From positions 1,829,920-1,893,919 of the forward strand of contig NC_018395.1 of assembly GCF_000208865.1 (NCBI RefSeq): a DNA stretch of 64,000 nt. The letters are read 5' to 3'. The notes beneath the pieces are model-generated. The model made no database searches. It was given only the letters and a program-made list of their open reading frames with translations, and had not been told where the DNA came from. The position numbers and the translations under genes are program-made. How positions within the stretch are numbered: position 1 is the stretch's first letter; every line of letters starts with the position of its first letter. This stretch comes from Neospora caninum Liverpool (Eukaryota > Apicomplexa > Conoidasida > Eucoccidiorida > Sarcocystidae). Shown piece after piece: positions 25,951 to 36,536 of this stretch.

Positions 25951-26640
25951 GTCGACGGAGAAAGGAGCTACGGAAGAACCAAAGGGTGGCTGAGCACAGA
26001 AAAGAGTGAGTCCTAAAATGGCCGCTCCGCCGGCTCAGGCGGGAAACATGCTGACGTGCTGCACCGGCCGCTGGACGCCTGTGAAAAACGGTCACCAAAA
26101 AGGCTCTGCGACGAAGCCAGTGTCTGTTGCAGCGAGAAAGCAGTTCTCGAGCGAGGACGGCCGAATCCAGAGTGAAAGGGGGCAAAGGACGCTCGGAGCA
26201 CCTTTGAGACGTCGTGTGGGCCCTACAGGCCTTTCAAGTAGTGTTAGAGAAAATCATGCGAGGAGACAAAGTCGTCTTGAAGAAGCTGCGAGTTTGCTTT
26301 AACGGGCACAGCTCGAATGAGTCACGAGACGCGCGCCGGGGCCGGGGAGGACCACAGGACAGGGAGAAACAGAACAGGATTTTGAAACCGACGAGAGCGA
26401 GTGTCTGTGAAAGGAAGCAGAAAAACCGGGGGGCAATTCCTCCAGTTTACTTTAATCACTGACTCGAATGGAAGGCAGAAAACAGTGAGAAGAGCAGAAG
26501 TGGGAAAGAAAGGAGTGTCTTTCGACCGCCACTTGTGCGCACGGCTTGAGGGGTTGAGGTTCCCAGCGAAAAAAGCTTAGCGCGAAATCTGACTCTGCAC
26601 GCCGCTAGTTTCTTGCATCTTTCGTTCAGGGGGCAAAAGC
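25951..26640. other. upstream region of the four-pass membrane protein gene
   Basis: About 700 nt of 5' flanking DNA, presumably promoter and 5' UTR. No coding or RNA signal is supported. Confidence 0.4.
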
Positions 26641-27266
26641 ACCAAATATGGCAAAAGCCGTTGTGCAGACACGGGAGAATCCATGGTTTCGGAGCGAACA
26701 ACGCGAAAGTTCGTCACACCGCGCCGAGAGCTGTAGCCCTAGTCGGTGGTAGAGCGGGCCTCGATCAGGCTGCGCGAGTTGCGGCAAGACAAGCGTGAGA
26801 GCGCAAAAAAGTCCTGCCCCGTTTGGGTTACCCGTCCCAAGCACCAGGCCGCAGCGGAGATGTCAAGAGCGATGGGTTGAAATCAGGATAAGTAGGTTTT
26901 TTGCTTTACGACAGAAGACGGCGAAGAATTCGTGGCACACACTTACCTGTTTGACAAGACATGCCGGGGCGGAGAGGCTGGTGGCCGCTCTCTGCAGCAC
27001 GGAAACAGCTGGAGACAGACGATCTGCTCATAGTTGCTGAGATAAAGGCCTCGACCAATTCCACAAAGTATATCACTCCTGAATGATTTTCTGTGTGCAA
27101 CGGCTCAAGGGAACGGAACCACTGTGTGTCTTGGGGGCGTCCAATCGGTTTCCTCCCTCAACTGAACCGCGATGGTCACCAGCTACCGTGGCACGATGGT
27201 CACCTTTCTGCCTGAGTCCCAGAGAGGGCCAATTCTTTAGCGTCGGATCTACGAAGTGAAGGACAG

Positions 27267-28063
27267 CTAAACTGGCTAAGTTGAACGCTCGGAGCCCTCC
27301 AAAGTGGAAGGGTTTGCCGCCACACGCTGCAGCCGTTAGTCACTCCGGGGCCACCCAAACTACAAGGATTATGTCCGTCTGTCCATGTAAGTGGATACTC
27401 GGTTGTATAGTTTAGACACTAACTTACCTTGTCCAAGCCGCGCTGTTGCGCTGAGTGCCCTGAACATATCACTCACATCTATAGCCGCAAGCAAGGACAG
27501 ACACTTTGAATTCTGTTAAGGTTCCCAATTCTTGGTACCCATCCCAAGAGGACACTGTCTTCAGGTCCCACGAACGACGGCCCTTACCTCTCTGGCCACC
27601 GAGAATTGGGGCTGTGACGACATACGGTTCCCCGCCAATATTTTCCAACCCAAATCACGAAGGGAAATTCTATCGACAGCACCTCCAGTAACCTTAGTTC
27701 CTGACAACGGAAGACTAAGTCAACAAATCTGATATCACCAACGGGCAAACCGTCGCTGCCAGAGGCCAAGCCGACCACGAGCATTATGTGTCCGTTCCCT
27801 TTTTCCCAGCAACGGAGACACGTACAGCGATGAAGGCGCAATGTGGTTGTGCATCTTGCGTAAGCACGACCACACGAATACCAGGTGACCCATGAAGAGC
27901 GGTCAGAGGCAAATCCCGTTACTGGGGCCCGCAGGAGCCTCTTGCCCAAGTGCTAAAAATGCCATTAAGCCCCGTCACGTTATTCACAGTCCTTGCGTTG
28001 TGTTGTATTTTTGTGAACGCGGAGGTCTTTCGACAGCTAGATGAGGCTGCAGCCGTCCGCTAA
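27267..28063 (+). CDS. candidate short-exon gene with terminal hydrophobic segment (5' end unresolved)
   Basis: Inferred exon chain: 27267-27386, 27501-27687, 27763-27859, 27935-28063 (TAA at 28061). Donors GTAAGT, GTAACC and GTAAGC and three AG acceptors agree in phase (1, 2, 0); introns are 114, 75 and 75 nt. The product is unfamiliar: SVCPYTLNSVKVPNSWYPSQ, then a Cys cluster QCGCASC, then a hydrophobic run VTLFTVLALCCIFV and a short tail EVFRQLDEAAAVR. Upstream pieces at about 26648 (ATG, MAKAVVQTRENPWF) and 26914-27030 (EEFVAHTYLFDKTC) may be earlier exons. Alternatively, the ATG at 27959 begins a new secreted protein, because MPLSPVTLFTVLALCCIFVN also reads as a signal peptide. No homology is claimed; transcript data would decide. 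Confidence 0.4.
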
Positions 28064-28225
28064 TCTGTGCGTGTCACTTTTCTTGGACAACCAACGCCGT
28101 ACGTTCTGCTGTGCCGCGTGTTTTACTGCTGGTAAGCAGGCTTCAGCCTTGTTTCACAAACACAGTGCACTTGTTTGGCTGTGCTGTCGGGGCTCATCTC
28201 TTCCTTACATCACTGGAACCTTCAG

Positions 28226-29760
28226 GTACCTGCCCCCATACACACCACCATAACTTGCAAGATACTTTCGCTTGCGTATGGTAATGACAATGCTGGTGCA
28301 TGCTTTTGTGAAGTAACACTCCTTGCAACATCGGCACTGTACGGGGTCTCACCAAGCCTGCCTATTTTCAGTGTGATAAAAGAATATGCTGCTCTCCCCA
28401 TGTCTTGTCGAGATTCACCAGTTCCCCATGAGTGTGCTTCATGGTGCGCAGGTCCGAGCTTCCTGCTCGATAGTTGTCAGCCTCAGGAGAAAAGCATCGT
28501 ACTCCGTATATTTTAGAGATGGCATCAGGGATCAAACTGGGCGTCGAGTTAGTGGTATTTCACCAGTATAACGTAACGAGTGCTTCAGAGTCTAAACCCA
28601 CGTCTAGCCACATCAGCCGATATCTCCTCTCGCGGCCAGATTAAAGGCAGATAATGAAGACATTTCTGAGAAGGAATGCCTCTGTAAGAGGCCTGTGCGT
28701 ATCTGGTTGACAACTGGCAACCAAGAAGCTACAAGCGATTCTCGGGCACCCATATTACTGATTTTGTTTTTTGCCCAGCTCCATGGGACATCTTTGTGTC
28801 CGGCATGCGATTTGTGTGTTGCTGCCATCAAATCCCCGTGCGTTCGCTTGTTTACTTTTCGGCATGTCGCCGGCCGAGCCTACTCTCCTCCACATGGGCT
28901 CTATTCCAGTTTGTGTAGACCTGTTCCCGAGGGGTAAAATGTCAAGTGGTCGCGTGTTCATTCGATCAAGACAAAGGCCTTGTCAATCTTGTCAAAGCGG
29001 GAACAGCCTATTGAAGTCATGACGGATGTACCATTTTTTAGCGCATGAAGCTGGTTGTATAATGGTTTTCAAGTGGGGTCCAAAAACCTATAATGGAATA
29101 AATTTGCGATGAATCGCTGACCAGTCAGGTTGTTATGACAGACGGCGAGGACGTGCCTGAGCCGGTGCCGGGCCCTTGAGATGGTTATAAACCATTGAGC
29201 ATGAACTCTTCGGCACGTCAGCGAAGATGAAACGTTGCTGGAAACGGCCCACTGATGCAGATCAGCATGTGCTTCGTGTATTTTTTCTGTTTTGTAATCC
29301 TGAAACGCAGCACGTTTGCTTTAAGAACAGGCGTGAGCGAGGGTACACCGCTCTACGCTACACCAAAACAACTGTACATTTACACCGATTCACAGTGGCA
29401 ACCGAACCGTCTGACGATGTGTGCCCTATTCGTTCGCGCTCACAACAAAGCTAGATCCTCGAATCATGCCATTCGTGTTATCTTGATGTCCAGCGTCCAC
29501 ACCGTGTTGTACGGGTTTCACGAGAAACAGCTGCCGCTGGACCAGGACACTGTAACCCAGCACTGGCACCGGCTGAGTTTACAGAGTTGTGGAAGCTCGG
29601 TAAAATGAAGCTTCTCTCCTTTTTCTTCACAATCGTAGAATGGAGCGTCGGGAAAATCTCGGAGATTATCATTCCACAGCTGGTTAAGGCGATTGCACAG
29701 AGTTTCGCGCGTCCGGTTACCGTTGTCGTTCTTGTGGGGTTACTCCTTTGTGACACATGA
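28226..29760 (+). CDS. candidate Cys-rich short-exon gene, model incomplete
   Basis: Protein-like plus-strand segments separated by plausible small introns: 28226-28498 (TCKILSLAYGNDNAGACFCE, later PHECASWCAG), 28617-28683 (ARLKADNEDISEKECL, donor GTAAGA), 28779-28837 (SPWDIFVSGMRFVCCCHQ), 29227-29418 (KRCWKRPTDADQHVLRVFF) and 29494-29760 (AEFTELWKLGK, then a C-terminal hydrophobic VTVVVLVGLLLC before TGA). The first three join in phase; the link from 28837 to 29222 does not resolve. One reading is a type I membrane protein starting with the signal-like peptide at 27959; another is two small genes. Family unknown. Frames of 60-120 codons occur by chance here, so this is tentative. Confidence 0.28.
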
Positions 29761-30158
29761 CCCTTTTCTGATCGCAGCTTTGCTTTCTCCTGCTGCCCCC
29801 GAACTCATCCGAAAGAGGTACCACGTCAAACATCAAGAATGTATAAATGGCTTGTGGAATTGTGGACGCAGTGTCCATTAACAAAGACAACTTGTTTTCT
29901 CGTGTAGCGGCGGCAAACCTTCTACAGCGGTGGTCAGTTATCCCTTTTCTCAGCTCTTCGGGGTGCATGCACGCAGCACTACGGTGAGTCAGTCAATTGA
30001 ATGCATCGTCGTCCACAGGATTATTTCACCACACTTCCCGTATATGGTTCTGTGTCGAGCAGCTTCGTTTCCAAGAGTCAAAGTCTCACCAGCAAGAAAT
30101 GCGGGGCTCGTGAACTTGGACGGTAACTAGAATCCGCCATCGGGTCAGGTGAGGAACG

Positions 30159-32861
30159 ATGAGGCTAAGTTTGCTCCTATCTGCGATCACCGTAACTTCT
30201 CAGACAGTGCGTGCTCTCAAAAGCGAACAAAATGCCACCTTTACCACAACTCCAGCCCCTTCGCTTTCGCTTCTGGAAGAGCAAGGCCGACAACTGTCCC
30301 CTCAACTAACGCCTTCAGCCTCCGCGCCTTCCGCTGAAGCAAGGACTCACGGCGGAGACAACGCAGTTCATCCCTCGGTGCAGGCTCAGAAGAACGGTTA
30401 TTCTCAGGGGAGAGATGAAGAGACGAATTCCACAGGGTTCCTGGAACGAGGCTTACATAGCCTGTCGAGCAAGGCAGTGGAAACAGCCGCCATGCAAAGC
30501 CGTCGTTCCCCTTCTACGGTTGCGGCAACGGCACACGATGACCCAACGAACAGAGAATCACCTGGCCAGTTTGGTTTTTGCGAAGCGCAGCATTCCCCTC
30601 TCAGCGGTGGGGTGCCCTCAGCTACGCTTCCAACAGCCTTAGCATCGCTGTCCTCGTCCGTCGCTCTTCCAATAGAATTTGTCTTTGTCCTTCACAGACA
30701 TGGAGCCCGTTCAGCTTCGTCGTATGCTTCGTCCACACCGCTCTACGGAGGCGTACAACCTGGGCAACTTCTTCTCTTGGGTGCAAAGCAACTTCGCGAA
30801 TCTGGCTTGGAGCTCAGACGACATCTGCTGTCGAGCCTTATGAAAACACTTGGGGGCTCAGAGTCTCGCGAAATCAGGTATCCACAGACGCGGATAGGAC
30901 CAACCTCGTTTCCATCACCTGCACCAAGCTCCAATTCAGAAGAGGCTCAACCAGGCGAGGAGCCCGGTGTGGCGGAGGAGCTTGTCGGAAGCAGCGGATC
31001 GAAGCGTCCAGAGGCAAAAGAAGTAACCGGGGAGGACGTACTGCACGGCATGTCGGCAGACAGTCCACCGGACCTTTCCAGCATAAACCAGCATCCGAAG
31101 GTTACCTCGGAGTCCTTGGACTCATTTGACACTCTTTTGTGTCTTTATGAGGCTGAGATGGTGACGGACTGTGCCCCGCAAACAGGTGGATTGTCGGCCC
31201 TCCTTGAGCTGTTCCCCACGTCTAGCATGTTAGTTCGAGCGTCGGCATATCCTCGTACAAAGTGGAGCGCTCTGGCGTTTCTGGAAGGTTTCTATGGCCT
31301 TCCGCGCGGGTGCCTCGTCTCTCCAGATGATCTCCTTCGCACAGAAGGGAAGAAAAGTGGGGAGACTTGGTGCGTGACCCGAAAGGTGTGCACGGAGGTA
31401 GCGGGTGCTCATCTGCCCGAGCCGACCAGCAGTGGTGTCACCCGTCTTCCAGGTAACGCGCTGACGGTTGCGCATGCGTTTACCCATGCAGATAAGCAAT
31501 GCGTTGACTTTCAGTTGCCGTGCGTCACGGCCGCGCCTGCTGCTTCTGACGGGCTCGCTAGGGGGGTGATATCCTCTGATGCCCCTGCTACAGTTTGGAA
31601 GCTGTTCGGGGAGATAAAGGCGAAACCGTTATGGATAAAAAAGGCAGCTGAACTGGACCAGGTTCTGCGGACGGCCGCCGAAGTGTTTGGTGAAAAAGCT
31701 GTAGGCGAGTTGGGATGGATGATTGGAGACACGCTTGTTTGCGAAGAAGCAGCAGGCGAAGAGGTGCCGTTAAAAAAGCTGCATGAGTGGTTTGAAAGCC
31801 ACGACCCAGAGAAGGGACATCTGCAGCGAAGGGGTACAGCAGAAGCTGAGGCTGGCGAGCATCCAGCGGAGAGAGCGCCTTCAAAGAATTCCACGCGTGT
31901 GTCTTTGTCGACAAGCGGATCTGCGACTCACTTGACCGGCGCCAGTGAAGCAGATGGCCGTTTCGGTGTCCACACCTATCTCGGCGCCATTGGAGACATC
32001 CGAGAGGCATTTAGGGCGGGTTTCGATCTGGTGTATGCTGATGAGAAACTTGGTAAATACATTGCACAAGGGCCTGTTCGTTTGCTCAATGCCTTTTTTC
32101 GGACCAAAGCGTATGGCCGTCAGACAGACGTCGAAGAGCTCCGTAGGATAGCGGCCGAAGTTGGGGGCTTCGAGACGTTCCTGCATCCGGAATTGGCAGT
32201 GAGCACAGGGGAAAAGAAATCGGAGAGCGGTGGAGAACCGCAGTTCAGCTCTGGTAGCGGAGGCGATGAAAAGTTTTTACAGGCAGTCCAGGACGTCATG
32301 GTGATGCTGCTGAGTCTGCACGACCACTGTCTCGTCGGCTTCTTGGCCACGCTCGGAGTTTACGACCACGCCATTGTTCCTCCTGGTGCGCGAGTCTACG
32401 TGGAACTGGTTCGGATTGATAAGCCCTTCAAGGCAGCCCGAGGAAGGACACACGATGCTGGAAGCTCGTCGCGACAGGAGACCCCGTTCGTGAGGGGCAG
32501 GGGACGCGACACTATCCCGCAAAAAGTGTCTGACGGCGGCGTACGCGATGGGAATACTAATCGGGGACAGCAACCAGATACACGTATCGATGATGAGGGG
32601 GCGACTACCAGCGTCAGCCTGGGAAGCACTGAATCAAACCGGGAACTGCCCACGTTTGAGGGCGCGTATACAGAGCATCGCCGAGACTGGCCACCGTCAG
32701 GATTTTTCGTACGCCTTTCGTACGGCGGGCCAGAACGCTCGATGCAAGAAATAGCGCTACCCTTTTGCGCAGAAAAGATGAGCCCTGACGACACTCGGCT
32801 TGAAAATCTTTGTCCACTGGATGTATGGTTAACGTGGACGTACGAAGAACTGGACCGCTAA
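30159..32861 (+). CDS. secreted histidine acid phosphatase superfamily protein
   Basis: Uninterrupted 900-residue frame. The N-terminus MRLSLLLSAITVTSQTVRA is a signal peptide. The phosphohistidine motif is RHGAR at residues 180-184 (FVFVLHRHGARSAS), and the proton-donor HD pair lies at 721-722 in LLSLHDHCLVGFLATLGVYD. Together they define the branch-2 (acid phosphatase/phytase) histidine phosphatases, which hydrolyse phosphomonoesters through a phosphohistidine intermediate. The core is stretched by about 300-400 extra residues, mostly acidic/Ser-rich (for example SSNSEEAQPGEEPGVAEELV and a segment near 770-830), compared with the usual 400-500-residue enzymes. No C-terminal membrane segment or retention signal is seen, so secretion or delivery to a vesicular compartment is inferred. 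It lies on the same strand as the next two genes. Confidence 0.85.
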   Translation: MRLSLLLSAITVTSQTVRALKSEQNATFTTTPAPSLSLLEEQGRQLSPQLTPSASAPSAEARTHGGDNAVHPSVQAQKNGYSQGRDEETNSTGFLERGLHSLSSKAVETAAMQSRRSPSTVAATAHDDPTNRESPGQFGFCEAQHSPLSGGVPSATLPTALASLSSSVALPIEFVFVLHRHGARSASSYASSTPLYGGVQPGQLLLLGAKQLRESGLELRRHLLSSLMKTLGGSESREIRYPQTRIGPTSFPSPAPSSNSEEAQPGEEPGVAEELVGSSGSKRPEAKEVTGEDVLHGMSADSPPDLSSINQHPKVTSESLDSFDTLLCLYEAEMVTDCAPQTGGLSALLELFPTSSMLVRASAYPRTKWSALAFLEGFYGLPRGCLVSPDDLLRTEGKKSGETWCVTRKVCTEVAGAHLPEPTSSGVTRLPGNALTVAHAFTHADKQCVDFQLPCVTAAPAASDGLARGVISSDAPATVWKLFGEIKAKPLWIKKAAELDQVLRTAAEVFGEKAVGELGWMIGDTLVCEEAAGEEVPLKKLHEWFESHDPEKGHLQRRGTAEAEAGEHPAERAPSKNSTRVSLSTSGSATHLTGASEADGRFGVHTYLGAIGDIREAFRAGFDLVYADEKLGKYIAQGPVRLLNAFFRTKAYGRQTDVEELRRIAAEVGGFETFLHPELAVSTGEKKSESGGEPQFSSGSGGDEKFLQAVQDVMVMLLSLHDHCLVGFLATLGVYDHAIVPPGARVYVELVRIDKPFKAARGRTHDAGSSSRQETPFVRGRGRDTIPQKVSDGGVRDGNTNRGQQPDTRIDDEGATTSVSLGSTESNRELPTFEGAYTEHRRDWPPSGFFVRLSYGGPERSMQEIALPFCAEKMSPDDTRLENLCPLDVWLTWTYEELDR

Positions 32862-34527
32862 CTCCAAGAGTCCTTACCACTCTGCTTAATATCGCGCGCT
32901 GAGTAAACCATGCGGATCTATATGTGACAAAGTAATCTATCGGTTCTGTGCTTGTAGACCGGCGTAGTGCAAATGCTTGACGAAAGCTCTCTCAACGTAG
33001 ACCTCATTCGGCGTCCGCGTCTTCTGTGTGCTCGGTGGGTGGATCTCCCCCGACGACAAAGCTTCTCCGGGGACACCTATCATCTTTAGTGTATACTTCT
33101 GTGGATTTTTTTCGGCTTCGCTGATGTATACAAAAGTTAAAGTCTATCCTCCCCTCCGTGCACTGTTATTGTTGTTCTTTCGTCCATCTGGTGCGGCACC
33201 TTCTCAGGCTGTCAACGGTTGTACATAGAACGACACCCAGATTCCCAAGTCCCTGTATATTTGTAAAATACATGAAAAATCGGGAAGTAGGGGGGAGGGG
33301 CTAAGAGCCAGCCCTACTGTTCGTAGTAGGGAGCGCACAAACTGGTCAGCGAACAGAAGCACAGTAGCTTTTTTTCCCTCCCCCGCCAGCGGCAGCGCTC
33401 TTGTCTGAAAACGGGGGTCCATATCTGGACTGACAGTACACGGTGCAGAATGACTTGTGGCGACTACTCGTATAAACCACTTGGCTCAGAAGCGCCCTCG
33501 TTTTCTTCAGGCACTGAACAACAGGGGCCGACCGCACCGATCAGAACATCTCACTGACATTGCGTTTTATCGATTCCAGTGTATAGTGCAGAGCCTCGTG
33601 GATCAGCCTTCTGTATATAGCTGTCAAGCACAGCTGCAACAGTAGATTGGACGCCTAGACTCCGTGCAGTTCCAGGCTAAATGTGGACGGTTGGAGCCAT
33701 TATGTTTGCGTGCCAGTGCCAGTCACGATGCTTACGCCCACCAAGTCATCGCAGGCACCACAGCTCTGGAACAAACCGCGGGCCTACGCCCCTGCATAGA
33801 CATTTTTGGGTCATCCGGGTTCCCAACTAAGATAAAAGAGAATATCAAAAGTGCATTTCGAGCGAAGACGAACGTAGCCACGAACCGGTCATTCTTCGTA
33901 CGGGAAGTAGTAGATGACCCTCGCAAGACAACGCACTCTCCGCTTAATTTTTCGCGGAACCTCCACCTGCCGCCAGAGCATTGCTGCAGATTTCACTTAC
34001 CGTTGTTTCCGGTCACAGAGGCAGTTTCAGTTGAATGATGCCTCCTGGAGTGTGGCAGCGGCCGTGGCTTTTCTTTGCGTCACTGTGCTACTCTTTGTTG
34101 TGGCCTCTCGGAACTAACTGCACATAGCGAGCTTTACCTGCTGGCTTTGCCGGCAGGACAACTGGTGCGTTGAACTCGCAGCTGCGCCCAGCTGCGTGCA
34201 CCAGCCGTTGATTCGCAGGCATGCGCGTGCTGCTTGAGCATTGAGCGACTCGTTCTCGATCGACCGCGTCGCGAAGAATCGGAATCGACGCTCAAAGGAG
34301 CATCCTGAACCGCCGGCCGGCTAGTAAGACGGCGCCGAATCTCGCTGCATTTTGCCAAGTGCCCTTAATTTGTTATAATTCGTGGCAACATTTGTTAGCT
34401 TCTAACTTTTTTTGAGAGCTGGAGTGTCATTTTTGGAGACGATACAGGCCAACCAGTATATGCTTTTCTTCTGTGCCTCGCAGTTGCTCCCCGTGCGTTT
34501 TTCGGGGAACAGACGTAATCGATCACA
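32862..34527. other. intergenic between acid phosphatase and MGAVC genes
   Basis: About 1.7 kb holding the phosphatase 3' UTR and the promoter and 5' UTR of the downstream gene. The small frames present do not resemble proteins I know. Confidence 0.45.
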
Positions 34528-36536
34528 ATGGGAGCGGTGTGCGGTAGACCAAAGAAGGGGGTAGCCTCTAAGGACCCCCAAGCAGCAAACGATTCACAAA
34601 CGGCTGTGCAGAAGCAGCAGACTGCCGTTGGTGCTAATGCAGGCGCCGGCACGGCGGAAGCGGGTGCTAAGGTATCCCCCCATCCAGCAGTGGCAGCTCA
34701 ATCAAGTTTGCCGGTGACACGCAATGCTGCGAGAATAGACGAGTTCAAACCCGGAGACGGCGACGGGGTGTACTTACTGGAAGCGACGGAGGGACACGTT
34801 TCTTTGGTGTCTCAATATGCACACGACAAGCCTACGGACCAAGGCATTGTGCTTCTGCAGGTGAAGGCTCCGCCTTACAGGCCGATACCCGAAAGCCGCT
34901 TTGTCCTGCAATCAGGAAAGAGGATTCTGCGCCAGAATATTGATGTAAGCTTCATATGTCATGCTAACGTGAACAGAAAACATACGAGTGAACACAAATG
35001 AGGGGGAATTCTGTGACCGCAAGACGGTTCTCACGCTGCTGCCTGTGGACAGAGAGAACAGGGGCGCTTGCTAGGGCTTGACCGGCACACGCAGAACAGG
35101 CCGTGTGAGGAATGGTTCTCTCTTCTGTGTTCTTGAAACAGCCGGGGCAAAGTGATACAAAGCGGTGACAGTTTACTTTAACGGCTCATGAGTGGTCATT
35201 TCCCGCCAGGGTCTGTCGCTCGTCCGGTTGCACATCTCATTCTCGCAGCCCTGCGATCTGGCTACCTTTATGGACGAATGACAGCAAAATCTTCCTGGAG
35301 TCCGGTAGCAGCCGGATGTTAGGAGAGAAAGGGTGTTCAGGAATGTCAGGCGGTGTTCTGGCATTCCTCGCCAAATAGGTCAGGTATCGTTTTGCAACTC
35401 TTTGTGCCGTTACTTGCAGATGATGAAAGATACCACCGAAGCAAAGACGAAATACTGCGAGGTCGTGATGGAGTTCATCCGTCTCGCAGCTACGTACAAC
35501 GGCTTCTTGTGGGCATCTACCCACCTCGGCGAAATCAAGCAACCCTTCAGCATCTTCTACTTGGAATCCCGACAGAAGGCTGCTCCGGTGAGTATCCATT
35601 AGAGCGCGCTGCACAATGTGATGTATCCAAAATTGAAATCTGTTCAACAGAGCTGATGGATTAGATGGCATGTCCTGTGCACGATGCGCTACTTGTTGTT
35701 CTGGTCGGCTAACGGTGCTTGTTGGCTCCGGTCGAGCGTCATGACGGTTCCAAGGAAGGAACCTGATTATAGTTTTCTATAGTTTTTCCTCGTTTGTGAA
35801 TGTTACCTTTTCAGGAGCCAGAGGCACCCGTGGCAGAGATCAAAAACACTTTACCAATCGGGAAAGATGCACTGGAGAAGAAGAAAGCGGCTACCGGAGA
35901 AAACGATACCAAGAAGGAAGGAGAGCAGAATGAGTCCGGAGAAAACGATACCAAAAAGGAAGGAGAGCAGGGTGCGCCTGGAAACGCACCTGCTGCTGAA
36001 TCCGAGCAAGCTCCCAAGACGAAAAACGAGATCGTCGTTAAGTTTCTAGGTCCTGAATGCAGCGTTTCTCACAGGTTGTTGGCGACGTGTGGCATCCTTC
36101 CGCTTTCGCTTGATAAAGCGAAGGAGCTTATCCCAGAGGACAAGCAAGTCAACAATGTCGACGAGATCAAAACCATCGTCACCGAAGCAGGTAATCACAG
36201 CGGAGATGCTTTCCATGGCCCGCCGAAAATGAACCGTTCCATCGTATTTCATTCGCAGTATGAACGTACTGGGTTAATGTAGGCTCTGCAGAATAAAGCC
36301 ACCATAGTAGATGAGACGAACTTGCACCTCAAACACGGCGTATGCACTTCAGGAAAGCATTGCACTCTGAGAACGTGGTAGTGGCTGCTGGCGATGTTGC
36401 GCCCCAGCTCTGTGCCAAGTGGCAATTCTGAACAAGGTTCCCTCAAAAACATTGCGCAATTTTGATGGCGTTGTCTGTGTGGTGCGTGATGTCGGAATTT
36501 GCAGGCGGCTTCTTTGTGTCCCCGGCGGCGGCGTGA
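34528..36536 (+). CDS. MGxxC-type acylated protein (putative membrane-anchored, function unknown)
   Basis: Four exons: 34528-34944, 35420-35587, 35815-36190, 36505-36536; all GT-AG (GTAAGC, GTGAGT, GTAATC), phases 0, 0, 1; 330 residues. MGAVCGRPKKG is a textbook N-myristoylation site with an adjacent Cys for palmitoylation and a basic patch, as in proteins tethered to the inner membrane complex or plasma membrane of coccidia. Residues about 75-195 (VYLLEATEGHVSLVSQYAHD to PFSIFYLESRQKAAP) alternate hydrophobic and polar residues and could form a beta-rich domain. Residues 220-250 carry a tandem acidic repeat, GENDTKKEGEQ twice. A folded segment EIVVKFLGPECSVSHRLLA follows, and the last exon adds GGFFVSPAAA. 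Similarity to the IMC sub-compartment proteins is an idea based only on the N-terminus. Exon 4 is the least certain part. Confidence 0.68.

Noticed and set aside
28041..28131. ATG-initiated start of a gene (MRLQPSANLCVSLF)
   Set aside because: It overlaps the end of a better-supported exon in another frame (27935-28063), and the following segment reads better in a frame that does not need this start.
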